Assembly: GCF_004359215.1 (NCBI RefSeq)
Contig: NC_090616.1
Coordinates: 3,617,732 to 3,633,710 of the forward strand
DNA length: 15,979 bases
Direction of reading: 5' to 3'
From: Bremia lactucae
Taxonomy: Eukaryota > Oomycota > Peronosporomycetes > Peronosporales > Peronosporaceae
In this document: one piece after another, positions 1-7,200 of the stretch
Position numbering within the stretch: the stretch's first letter is position 1
Layout: each line of letters starts with the position of its first letter
Position numbers and translations under genes: made by a program
Notes under the pieces: generated by a model
Databases searched by the model: none
What the model was told of the DNA's origin: nothing
Seen by the model: the letters and a program-made list of their open reading frames with translations, nothing else

Positions 1-363
1 TGCTGTCTCCATGTTGTGAGCCATGAGAGAAGTTTGGATGGGCAATAATGCGCCATCATCCTTCCTCATGAGCTCGTTGTCCGCATCACTACTATGAGGT
101 GACGGCAACGGTGTCGACTCATTGTAGTCGACAATGAGCGACGGATCAACATCCTCACTGTTAACTTTGGATGGATCCTTTAGCCCCGACAACGCGACAG
201 CAGCAGTAGCTGTCGGCGTTTCGACTAAGGCATTGGACGCGGCCGGCGAATTAACGCGGCGCGTGCGCTTAGTGCGAGGTTGATTGGGCGTCTTTGCAGA
301 CGACCCACCAACATGGCCCCTTCTAGGTGGTATCTTTGGTGCCGTGTATGTAAACACAGGTCG
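1..363 (-). CDS. Partial open frame of unknown function, cut by the left edge
   Basis: On the minus strand 121 codons are open from just after a TAG (364-366) to the window edge. The first in-frame ATG comes only near the distal end, so this is not a complete gene start. The predicted peptide is proline-, serine- and threonine-rich. It has a basic cluster (K-T-P-N-Q-P-R-T-K-R-T-R-R) resembling a nuclear-localisation or nucleic-acid-binding tail, followed by an acidic stretch. The sequence just upstream in the minus sense, ...TTACTCTAG, could serve as a 3' splice acceptor, so this may be an internal exon. I do not recognise a family. It lies directly behind a Gypsy LTR, so it could be an antisense frame inside a retroelement, a captured gene fragment or a disrupted host gene. 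The plus strand of the same stretch is broken by stops, although one frame is open for about 49 codons from 134. Confidence 0.35.
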
Positions 364-372
364 CTAGAGTAA

Positions 373-471
373 TTGAGCGAACTAGCGGCGCGAAAAGCTG
401 CTCGCAGTTCCTCGCTCTTCTTTGACGAATTTAAAAAAATGAAAATTCGTTCTATATGGGGGATGGTGTAA
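373..471 (+). other. Possible 3' internal end of a Gypsy element with polypurine tract
   Basis: A plus-strand frame is open from just after a TAA (370-372) to a TAA at 469-471 that lies in the first bases of LTR-1. It is charged (ending K-K-M-K-I-R-S-I-W-G-M-V). Positions 456-466 read ATGGGGGATGG, a purine-rich run touching the LTR start, as expected of a plus-strand polypurine primer. A polyprotein stop formed by the first LTR bases is plausible for a Gypsy element. If correct, LTR-1 is the 3' LTR of an element that lies mainly to the left of this window. The coding part is short and the call rests mainly on position. Confidence 0.35.
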
Positions 472-502
472 ACGGCCTAAAGTTGCCCTAATGTTACACA
501 GT

Positions 503-534
503 CCCCGTTAAGTACACTTGGTGTACTTAAGGGG
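503..534 (+). repeat. LTR hairpin with 14-bp stem near the LTR 5' end
   Basis: CCCC, a single bulged G, TTAAGTACAC, loop TTG, GTGTACTTAA, GGGG: a perfect 14-bp stem apart from the bulge. The same hairpin is present at 13588-13619 in LTR-2 with one mismatch and one G-T pair. Its role is unknown. Confidence 0.6.
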
Positions 535-641
535 ATGGTCAATTAATAAATTAAAGTAATTAGACCCATCACTCGGGTGTGGTTCACATTTGTGACCAAC
601 CCTTGTGTATGTGATGCACATGGGTGCATTCACATTAGGAG

Positions 642-662
642 GGATGACGCCTAGCGTCATCC
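642..662 (+). repeat. LTR hairpin GGATGACGC/GCGTCATCC
   Basis: Perfect 9-bp inverted repeat with a 3-base loop (CTA). It is identical in LTR-2 at 13725-13745, although the flanking sequence differs between the copies. It could be a protein-binding palindrome (TGACG half-sites) or an RNA hairpin. Confidence 0.6.
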
Positions 663-741
663 GTTACGCTATACATATTAAGTGTTATCGATAGAGATGA
701 CATTTTGATTGGTAAAAATAGGTATTGATACTTATACGATT

Positions 742-757
742 CAATATAAATCAGTCT
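742..757 (+). promoter_or_regulatory. TATA-like element and initiator-like TCAGTCT in Gypsy LTR-1
   Basis: TATAAA at 745-750 is followed at once by TCAGTCT, which resembles the oomycete initiator consensus. The block is conserved in LTR-2 (13852-13864). The two motifs are too close for both to work in the usual spacing, so only one of them would define the start. Confidence 0.35.
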
Positions 758-976
758 GAAAACTACTTTCTACTTGGTAAGTGCGCACGAGGAGCCGGAT
801 TACCGCTCCCGTGATGACACTTAACTAGAGTACTCAGTGCGTTGGGTGAGGTCGCTAACGCGCCCACCCCAACTACCTCACAGCACGCAAGAGAAGCTGG
901 GTAAACCGCTTCCTCGCTGTGCTGGGGTGTGTGTCTAAGTAGAGCGTGGCCGCATTAGGACGTTCCCGCCTATACA

Positions 977-2300
977 TCTCGTTGCCAAGGGCTTCAAACA
1001 GAAGTATGGCATCGACTACATGAAGACGTTCTCACCGGTAGTCAAGTACGTGACGCTGCGCATGGTGATTGTGCTTACGAAGTACTTTGACTGGACACAG
1101 GACCAACTGGACGTGGTGACAGCTTTAATGTATGGAGAAGTGAAGGAAAAGTGTTCTGCGCGGTCTCAGAAGGCGTCGACGTCGATGAAGAATGTGATTG
1201 CTTTGAACTAGTGAAAGCAATTTACGGGCTGAAACAAGCTTCACGGGCATGGAATGACACTTTCCATGAGTTTGTTTGCTCCATCTGATTTCAAGTCGCC
1301 GATTTTGACCCAAGCTTATATCATAAAATTGCGAACGGAGAGTGTGTGCTATTGCTGGTCTACGTTGATGATGTGTTGGTGACTGGTAGTTCGACTGAAA
1401 CGATTGCGCACACCAAGAGGGACTTGAAGACACGCTTCGAGATGACTGGTAGTGGCAAGTGCGCTTTTGTGCGGGGCATCGAGCTGGTAAACAACGATGA
1501 CGGAAGCGTGACGATGTGCCAGCAACGCTCCGTGGACAATGTTCTCTAGTGTTTGAGCATGAGTGACTTCAAAGCTGTCAGCAGCCCAACGGACATCAGC
1601 TCTCGACTCGCACGAAGCAACGCAGCAACCAAGATCAAGGCTCCGTTTCGTGAAGCAGTGGGTGTTTTAATGCACTTGATGACTGCGACACGACCAGACA
1701 TTGCCTTTGCCGTGGGCTACGAGTCGCGCTTCATGGAAAACCCACAAGTCGAGCATTGGATGGTGGTCAAGTGCATCCTTCGGTACTTGTAAGGAGACAA
1801 GTCGCACGGGATCTGCTTCAAGCCTGGCGACAAAGTGGACTTTTGCGGCTACTCGGATGCAGACTGGGCCAGCGGCCATACAGACCGCAAGTCGACTTCG
1901 GGATACGCGTTTGTTCTCATTGGCTCTCCTGTCAACTGGGGAAGCAAGAAGCAATCAAGTGTGTTGCTGTCAACAAGTAAAACCGAATACGTCTCGCTAA
2001 GTTTGGCGATTCAAGAAGGCAAGTGGGTGCATCGCCTACTGCGCAAAATCCTGGACGCTACAGCAAACAAGTCCGAGCCAGAGCTCAAGATCATGGAAGA
2101 CAACCAGTCGTGTATCAAGATGACGAAGAACCCGGTAAGCAATGGTCGTGCAAACATATCGACATAAGTGTCAAGCATGGTAATGTCAAGTTGGAGTACT
2201 GCGAAATTTCGATGATATTGGCGGATATCATGACCGAAGGACTGCCAGGACGACGTCACAAGGACTTAACGACGGCGCTTGGCATACACGCGTGTTAGCA
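977..2300 (+). pseudogene. Copia A1: decayed pol fragment (reverse transcriptase and RNase H)
   Basis: This is the 3' part of a Ty1/Copia polyprotein, whose RT and RNase H copy element RNA into DNA inside virus-like particles. It opens with L-V-A-K-G-F-K-Q-K-Y-G-I-D-Y (from 978), then K-A-I-Y-G-L-K-Q-A, the catalytic YVDD (1361-1372), and RNase H with S-D-A-D-W-A-S-G, S-K-T-E-Y, E-D-N-Q-S and H-I-D-I. The frame is broken by a lost base near 1150, a TGA near 1288, a TAG at 1547-1549, a TAA near 1790 and a lost base near 2150. Gag, protease, integrase and the RT start are absent, cut off by LTR-1. The coding part ends with a stop just before the purine tract at 2301-2311. The copy is nearly identical to 9378-10455 and shares the TAG and the late frameshift with it. 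Confidence 0.9.
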
Positions 2301-2311
2301 TTGAGGGGGCG

Positions 2312-2581
2312 TATTAAGGGTTATAGGTTTCAGGTAAGATACACAACCCAAACCGGTCCAATCCGAACCACGGTTAAATATAGCATTTACTTATATTATA
2401 GTATAGTCAGATGCACTATGTAAAATGAGTGGTTTTCAGAAGTGGAAGTGTAAGCCTCAATAAATCAGTCATTATCAAATATTCCTTCTCCCTCGCAAGT
2501 TGTCTCCACTTCGTAGTGTAGACTTCTTTCAAATTCTTCAAGCTACATTCTCTCTCTTCCAGAGCTCGGTTCGTATTAACA
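2312..2581 (+). repeat. 3' LTR of copia A1
   Basis: A 270-bp block follows the purine tract TTGAGGGGGCG (2301-2311). It starts TATTAAGGG and ends TATTAACA, consistent with original TG...CA ends with the first G mutated. It matches 10469-10738 throughout at the same length. An A/T-rich block (2370-2405, TATA-like) and AATAAA (2459-2464) are plausible promoter and polyadenylation signals. The right border abuts copia X, which lies in the opposite orientation. Confidence 0.85.
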
Positions 2582-3744
2582 CTTGTACCCGTCACTTGTT
2601 GTCTTACAGTCGAAAAATACCTTCCTTGAGCTAGGCATCGCGACTCATCAGAATTCGACCATTTGACAGGTCTTCAAAACAATACGTTTTCTGGTACTCC
2701 GATGGCCCCAAAATCGGCGCAATGCGGCTTAGGCGTCCAGCTTCGATCGCTTTTCCTTCGAAATGTGGACGTACGCGTGACAGCCAAAAACCTTGAGGTT
2801 TGCCAATAGCGGTTTCTTTGTCGTCCAAATCTCAATTGGTGAATTTACGTGGTCGATATAACGCGATGGACACCGATTACAAAAAACATTGCCGTCATTA
2901 CAGCTTCACACCAATAGTGCTTGGCGAGGCCGGCGTGTTCCAGCATTCAACTAGCGCATTCCACAAGCGTCCGGTTTATATGCTCAGCAACTCCAGATAA
3001 TTGTGGCGTGTAAGGCAGCGTATACTTGAGAACAATTCCTTGGTCCGAGTAAAACTTGGCCATTTTCTCGGACGCATACTCGCGACCGTTGTCACAAGAA
3101 GAAATTTTACGCGTTTGCCGGTCTGCTTTTCCGCGAACGCAACAAAATTGGCGAACTTGTTCATGACTTCTGACTTGCTCTTGATCAAGTAAACGACACA
3201 GTACCGGGACTTGTCATAGATTAAAGCCACGAAATAGCGCTTGCCGCTAAAAGTTGGAGTCTGCATAGGGCCACATACATCACTGTGTATGACCTCTAAA
3301 AGCGCACTTGCCCGCTTTGTCGATGTCGATTGGAAACGTACGCGGGTTTGCTTTCCAAGCGCACAGCCATCACAAAGCTCCCACTTGTTTATAGATGCAA
3401 TAATAATTTCAATAGCGAAATTCTTCTTGACGATGACACGTGAGCTCGTCATGACCGATATGTCCTAGGCGAAGGTGCCACAAGTACGAGATGATATCCT
3501 CATTGTAAGCCAAAGGCTTGACCACATTTGCTTCTTCGTGAGAAACTCGAGTCATTTTCAGCCTAAAAAGTCCTTTTCCTTCGCGTGCACCGATCTTCCA
3601 CTTGACGCCTTTTGCCTCTGCGAAGCACCCTTCCTTGTCGAATACAACAGGCCCAACGTCCTTGGTAAAACGACCGATAGAAAACAAATTCGCGATAACT
3701 TCGGAATGAGCCAAACGTTCGTAAGCACTCCCTTCTTAACCCCC
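2582..3744 (-). pseudogene. Copia X: GAG-pre-integrase, integrase and linker remnants
   Basis: This is the middle of a minus-strand Ty1/Copia polyprotein. Reading from 3744 downwards: I-A-N-L-F-S-I-G-R-F-T-K-D-V, then the zinc-binding GAG-pre-integrase motif (L-W-H-L-R-L-G-H-I near 3455; C-D-G-C-A-L-G-K-Q-T near 3360), then the integrase core with H-S-D-V-C-G-P-M carrying the first catalytic Asp (near 3285). The second Asp/Glu block and the P-Y-T-P-Q-L-x-G-V-A-E motif are readable only after frame changes (3110-3000). The C-terminal G-R-I-L-M-S-R-D-A (2631-2660) is followed by a stop and a decayed linker that runs into the A1 LTR end at 2581. Many frameshifts make it non-functional. RT and RNase H are missing, presumably displaced by A1 and the Gypsy LTR to the left. 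Confidence 0.85.
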
Positions 3745-4289
3745 TATTAATTCTTCATCGATATGACGATGTCTCCGCTGCCGATAGCTTGGACAACACC
3801 GTCGTCTGCGAAATGAACGTCGATTGGGGCGAAGACCTTGTAATTCCGCATTAACGTTTTGGAACTTATCATATGCTGCGTCGCTCCCGAGTCGACCAGC
3901 CGAACATCATTCGACTTGACATAACCGCTGCTACCGCCAATCGAGAAACGATAGTCGCTAGAATCTTCAACCCGTACGACGTTTGAACACTGCTATCAAT
4001 ATCACTCAGCGTCATTTTAGACTCGTGGAGGGCAATCCGCGATCCAGTGTCCTTGTTTGCCGCAATTATGGTATGCACTAGTCTTTTTCACCGGCCGTCC
4101 TTTGCGTTTAGTATCCTTCATCATAAACGCTTGACCAGACGCAGCTCCGACGCCGCCCTGTTCCTTGCGTTTCATATCTTCGTGTATGAGTCGAGACGTC
4201 ACAAGCTCCCTAGTCAACGTATCCGCACGCGATTTCAACGCAGTAATGAGAAACTGGAACAAGTCACTGAGACTACCAAGAAGCGTGAT
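3745..4289 (-). pseudogene. Copia X: gag 3' half and protease
   Basis: Reading down from 4289 the frame starts abruptly inside gag at I-T-L-L-G-S-L-S, immediately after the Y LTR. It continues through L-I-T-A-L-K-S-R-A-D and L-V-T-S-R-L-I-H-E-D to a zinc knuckle Y-H-N-C-G-K-Q-G-H-W-I-A-D-C (4031-4075), where the first Cys of CX2CX4HX4C is Tyr. After a frame change the aspartic protease follows, with L-V-D-S-G-A-T-Q-H-M (Asp codon 3891-3893). The frame ends in two adjacent stops near 3745-3750. The missing N-terminal gag residues are at 13494-13552, on the far side of the inserted element Y. The bases 4285-4289 (ATCAC in minus sense) are the right-hand copy of the target duplication. Confidence 0.85.
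4285..4289 (-). other. Target-site duplication of copia Y (copy next to its 3' LTR)
   Basis: Minus-sense ATCAC directly follows the end of the Y 3' LTR (...TTTTCTGCA). The same five bases directly precede the start of the Y 5' LTR at 13494-13498. Together they interrupt one continuous gag reading (D-D-L-V-I-T to I-T-L-L-G-S-L). Confidence 0.8.
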
Positions 4290-4569
4290 TGCAGAAAAGG
4301 CACTTGTGTAGCAGGATGCAAAATGCAAAGTCAATATACTATGGTCCTTAGTTCGTAATCTCTATCACTACGTCTAAGCCAATCATTTACTAGGAAGCTT
4401 CTAGAAACTTCTTGAAGCTTCCAATGACGTCATCCCAATCACGTCATTCCCGCCGTAGGACAACCGCCGTCAAAAAACCACCTTCGGACAACCTCCGTAG
4501 GATTAGTATACTATTGCTAATCTGGTACTTACCAATAATGTTGCTGCTCGAGACGTTTCCTGAACTTCT
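4290..4569 (-). repeat. 3' LTR of copia Y
   Basis: About 280 bp, aligning along its length with 13220-13493 in the same minus orientation. It starts AGAAGTTCAGG (probably from TGAAG) after a purine tract GAGCGGGAT and ends CTTTTCTGCA. The two LTRs now differ at many positions, including a roughly 14-bp insertion around the TGACGTCA motif here, so the insertion looks old. In sense order it contains TGACGTCA (4425-4432), a heat-shock-element array (4393-4422), a CCAAT box (4379-4383 on the plus strand) and an A/T-rich TATA region (4330-4340). Confidence 0.85.
4393..4422 (-). promoter_or_regulatory. Six-unit perfect heat-shock-element array in Y 3' LTR
   Basis: Thirty consecutive bases read as six contiguous 5-bp units alternating nGAAn and nTTCn with no exception. 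Three such units suffice for heat-shock-factor binding in known eukaryotes. TGACGTCA lies 2 bp away, and CCAAT and TATA-like sequence follow in the sense direction. The same array is found in the Y 5' LTR with one unit mutated. Function is inferred from the motif only. Confidence 0.65.
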
Positions 4570-5002
4570 ATCCCGCTCGACTCGACAGCGATTGAACTTT
4601 GTATGCCTAAATTCGATCGTAGAGCACTGAATTGAATTGCAGAAATCGGCTTGGTCATAAGATCTGCTAACATTTCGAGTGTCGGGCAGTACTCTAATAT
4701 CACATGACCATCATCAACCTTTTCACGAACAAAATGGTACCGAATGTCGATGTGCTTGGTGCGCTTGTGAAATTCGGGTTCTTCACGAACACAATTGAAC
4801 CTTGATTGTCTTCGTACACCTTCACAGGTTCATCGCTTGAGCCTTCGCCGAGTTTGCGCATAAAAGCCTTAAGCCATACTGCCTTTTGAGTAGCTTCTAA
4901 TAGTGCCATGTACTCAGCCTCAGTTGAAGATAGTGCAATCGTCCGCTGTTTCTTGCTGCGCCCGCAATATGCACGCTCTGTCCAGTACAAATACGTATCC
5001 AC
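4570..5002 (-). pseudogene. Copia Y: RNase H C-terminal part
   Basis: Reading down from about 5000: C-G-R-S-K-K-Q-R-T-I-A-L-S-S-T-E-A-E-Y-M with the RNase H Glu, then V-Y-E-D-N-Q-G-S with the next Asp, then a frame change in the K-x-x-H-I-D region near 4740, then I-L-E-Y and L-A-D-L-M-T-K-P-I. The frame then runs without a stop through the purine tract into the LTR, ending about 22 codons later at TAA (near 4503). This is the 3' end of the element whose gag, protease and integrase are at 10739-13215. Its RT is absent, lost at the junction at about 5003. Confidence 0.85.
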
Positions 5003-5013
5003 TAGTACTAGTG
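5000..5013. repeat. 14-bp perfect palindrome at the Y/C junction
   Basis: CACTAGTACTAGTG equals its own reverse complement. It sits exactly where minus-strand Y RNase H sequence stops and the plus-strand end of C's 5' LTR begins. The ACTAGTGCT part is native to the C LTR (compare 9350-9360), so the palindrome was created or exposed by the deletion join. Confidence 0.6.
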
Positions 5014-5032
5014 CTCACTTGACCTTTTCATA
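5007..5032 (+). repeat. Remnant of copia C 5' LTR
   Basis: Only the last 26 or so bases remain (ACTAGTGCTCACTTGACC then TTTTCATA). They match the end of C's 3' LTR (ACTAGTGCTTACTTGTCC then TTTTTATTA, 9350-9377). The preceding 250 or so bases of the LTR are gone. Confidence 0.75.
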
Positions 5033-5047
5033 GGTTTTGAGTCCAAG
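5033..5047 (+). other. Primer-binding site of copia C (initiator-Met half-tRNA type, decayed)
   Basis: GGTTTTGAGTCCAAG follows the LTR end. It corresponds to GGTTATGAGCCCAAG in copia Y, which is complementary to the anticodon arm of initiator tRNA-Met. Two changes are seen here, including loss of the ATG. Confidence 0.55.
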
Positions 5048-5860
5048 ACCAACTGACTCTGCTGCCCCCGCCCCTTCCTTGGCTCTTGCCATGGACATCT
5101 CTATGGCTTCTACCGCCTGTATCAACAAGTTTGACCTGGTGAGCTTTCATCTGTGACAATTCAACATGCCGATGATGCTGGAAGAGCGGGACTTATGGGA
5201 TGTGGCGAGCGGGAAGGTGAAGCCTGAGCACCTGACGAACCTGATGGACCAAGCGACTTACAAGCGCAAGTCATGTAAGGTCATGGCGATAATCTGTCTC
5301 GCGATGGAGGACTTGCAACTGCCTTGGTCCGGTCGGCGAACGGCGCACATGATGTATGATCGCGTCTTGAAAATCATTTCGAAAATAAGAGTTTGGCGAA
5401 CAAGCTTTTCTTACATCGTCGCTTCTTCACGACGATGATGGACGAGGGTGATCACGTGCTTCAACACATCAACAAGATCAAGACATTGGCGGAGCAACTC
5501 GATGTGGTGGGCGCTCCGGTCAGCGAGGATGATCTGGTCATCACGGTTCTCGCAAGTTTGAGCGAGTCGTACGCGTTCCTGATTACGGCGCTGGAATCAA
5601 GATCCGACTCGATGTCGTGGGAGCTCGTGACGTCTCGGCTTATGCATGAAAACATGAACGCAAGGAAAAAGGTGGTAACGTCGATAGAGCCGCGTACGGG
5701 CAAGGACAAGCGTTTATGACAACGAACAACGGACGGCATAAGGGACGTCAAGCGCTTGCAGAGACCATCATTGCGTGCCATTTTTGTGGAGAGCACGGGT
5801 ATCGGATCGCCCAATGCCTGGTGCGAACTCGTGAGAACGCAGATCGGCAACGGCCGGCAC
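5037..5860 (+). pseudogene. Copia C gag (capsid and zinc knuckle), broken
   Basis: Gag forms the particle shell and packages element RNA. The frame is open from the primer site, where the ATG used in copia Y is TTG (5037-5039); the first ATG is at 5091. Recognisable blocks are a Ser/Ala/Pro-rich N-terminus, M-L-E-E-R-D-L-W-D-V (5175-5205), M-E-D-L-Q-L-P near 5305, L-H-R-R-F-F-T-T-M-M (5408-5440), E-Q-L-D-V-V-G-A-P-V-S-E-D-D-L-V-I-T (5490-5545) and S-Y-A-F-L-I-T-A-L-E-S-R-S-D. Frame changes are needed near 5140, 5340, 5390 and 5710. The knuckle C-H-F-C-G-E-H-G-Y-R-I-A-Q-C (5776-5817) has Tyr in place of the zinc-binding His. Not functional. Confidence 0.85.
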
Positions 5861-6248
5861 AGCGTGCAAACGTCGCGCAGAGTGAAGACGACTCTGGCGA
5901 TTTTCTCTTCTCGGTTGGTGGAACTCAAGAGCCACCAAGTCGAGTTGCGCATGGCTGGTCGACTCGGGCGCGCCGCAGTACGTGACGTTCTCGAAAGAGT
6001 TTATGAAGGACTACAAGGAAATTTCTCCGGGGGACGTTCATTTGGCTGACGACAGTGTCATTCAGGCAATCGGGACTGGTGACATTGTAATGTCGATAAA
6101 GACGCCCCATGGAGTGAAGAAGGGTATGCTTCGCGGAGTATAGCACATTCCAAAGCTATCGCGCAATCTTTTCTCCGATAGACGCTTTACAAAGGATGTT
6201 GGAGCCGTCACGTTCGAATGCGATGGCTATAATGTCAAGGCAAAAGGA
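5861..6248 (+). pseudogene. Copia C aspartic protease region
   Basis: After D-F-L-F-S-V-G-G-T and a frame change, the protease motif W-L-V-D-S-G-A-P-Q-Y appears, with the catalytic Asp codon at 5961-5963; the usual Thr after D-S-G-A is Pro. The frame then runs through H-L-A-D-D-S-V-I-Q-A-I-G-T-G-D-I-V to a TAG at 6141-6143 (before H-I-P-K-L-S-R-N-L-F-S), then on into the GAG-pre-integrase segment. The enzyme would cut Gag-Pol into its parts. Confidence 0.8.
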
Positions 6249-7200
6249 ATGCAGTGGAAGCTTGGCGTGCGCGAAAGCAAAGGTTTGTTCAAGTTATGCA
6301 TGATGTCTGTCAGCACTGACGAAGCCAATGTGACAAGCTTGTCGGAAGGCCACGGGGACACCACTTCGTACCTCTGGCACCTTCGACTTGGAAACATTAT
6401 ATATAGTGGTCTAGCCCCTATCGTAAAAAGGAACTATGGTGTTGGCATTGATCTTGCGTCGGTCAAGCAGTGGAAGCTGTGCGATGATTGTGCGCTTGGC
6501 AAGCAAACATTAGTGAGTTTTATGCAAAAGTCACCACGTCATGCAAAGAAACTGTTGGAAGTTAATCACAGTGATGTGTGTAAACCTATGCAGTCAACAA
6601 CTTTTAGTGGCAAGCGATAACTTTTCTCTTTCACGGATGAGTACTCGCAATTTACCACGGTATTTCTGCCGAGAAACATGTCTTAAGTCGCCCACAAATT
6701 TGCCCTGTTTGTCGCATCTGCTGAAACTCAGACTGGCAATGTTGTCAAAATCTTTGCTGCGATAATGGTGGCGAGTACAAGTCGGGCAAAATGGCCAAGT
6801 TCTGTAAACAGCGTGGTATCGAGCAAAGTTCACGCCGCCTTATGCTCCGCAGCTAAACGGAGTGGCTGAACGCATGAACTGGACACTGGTGGTACGTGCA
6901 AGATGTATGGTTGAGCACGCTGGACCGCCAAAGACGTATTGGATCGAAGCTGTTATGACCGCTGCTTTTCTTCGCAATCGTTGCCCAACGCGAGGTATTG
7001 GTATGGATAACTTACCATACCATGTTTGGGATGGAAGAAAACCTGTGCTGGCGAATCTGAAGGTTTTAGGATGCCATGCATATGTTACAGTGCCTAAGGA
7101 AAGCGAAGCAAATTTGACGCTCGGTCGGTACGCTGTCGGTTTCTTGGCTACTCAGAGCATGAGAAAGAGTACGATTTGAAGAAGTTGCGAGTGGTGATTG
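6249..7200 (+). pseudogene. Copia C integrase (GAG-pre-integrase, rve core, C-terminal part)
   Basis: The zinc-binding part reads L-W-H-L-R-L-G-N-I (His to Asn in the usual L-G-H) and C-D-D-C-A-L-G-K-Q-T (about 6480-6508). The catalytic core begins H-S-D-V-C (first Asp near 6568) and is stopped by TAA near 6618. The D-N-G-G-E-Y block with the other acidic residues is at about 6762-6780. After another frame change comes the family hallmark P-P-Y-A-P-Q-L-N-G-V-A-E-R-M-N (6836-6880), then V-L-G-C-H-A-Y-V-T-V-P-K (7063-7098). In life it would insert the cDNA in the genome. At least three frame breaks are present. Confidence 0.85.

Larger units (their letters stand above)
467..976 (+). repeat. Ty3/Gypsy LTR (LTR-1)
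   Basis: This stretch matches 13553-14079 along its whole length in the same orientation, with scattered substitutions and indels. It begins TGTA and ends TACA (inverted termini), starting TGTAAACGGCC against TGTAACGACC in the other copy. It contains no coding sequence. The five bases after it (TCTCG) do not repeat the five before it (GATGG), so it is not a simple solo LTR with target duplication. The purine run before it favours a 3' LTR. Its right border cuts directly into copia A1 reverse transcriptase. The other copy has about 25 extra bases (near 13753-13777) that are absent here, where TACGC repeats flank the gap. Confidence 0.85.

Noticed and set aside
462..981. Solo-LTR target duplication around LTR-1
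   Set aside because: The flanking bases GATGG and TCTCG differ, so no duplication is visible.
1125..1433. Minus-strand open frame over copia A1 RT
   Set aside because: It is the antisense of a recognisable RT segment on the plus strand and shows no motif of its own.
1547..1549. The shared TAG in A1 and A2 as a programmed read-through stop
   Set aside because: It lies within the RT-RNase H region, where no regulated stop is expected, and both copies also share a frameshift further on; common decay is simpler.
5461..5952. 163-codon minus-strand open frame
   Set aside because: It lies opposite copia C gag and zinc knuckle, which are clearly coding on the plus strand; it is a shadow of biased codons.
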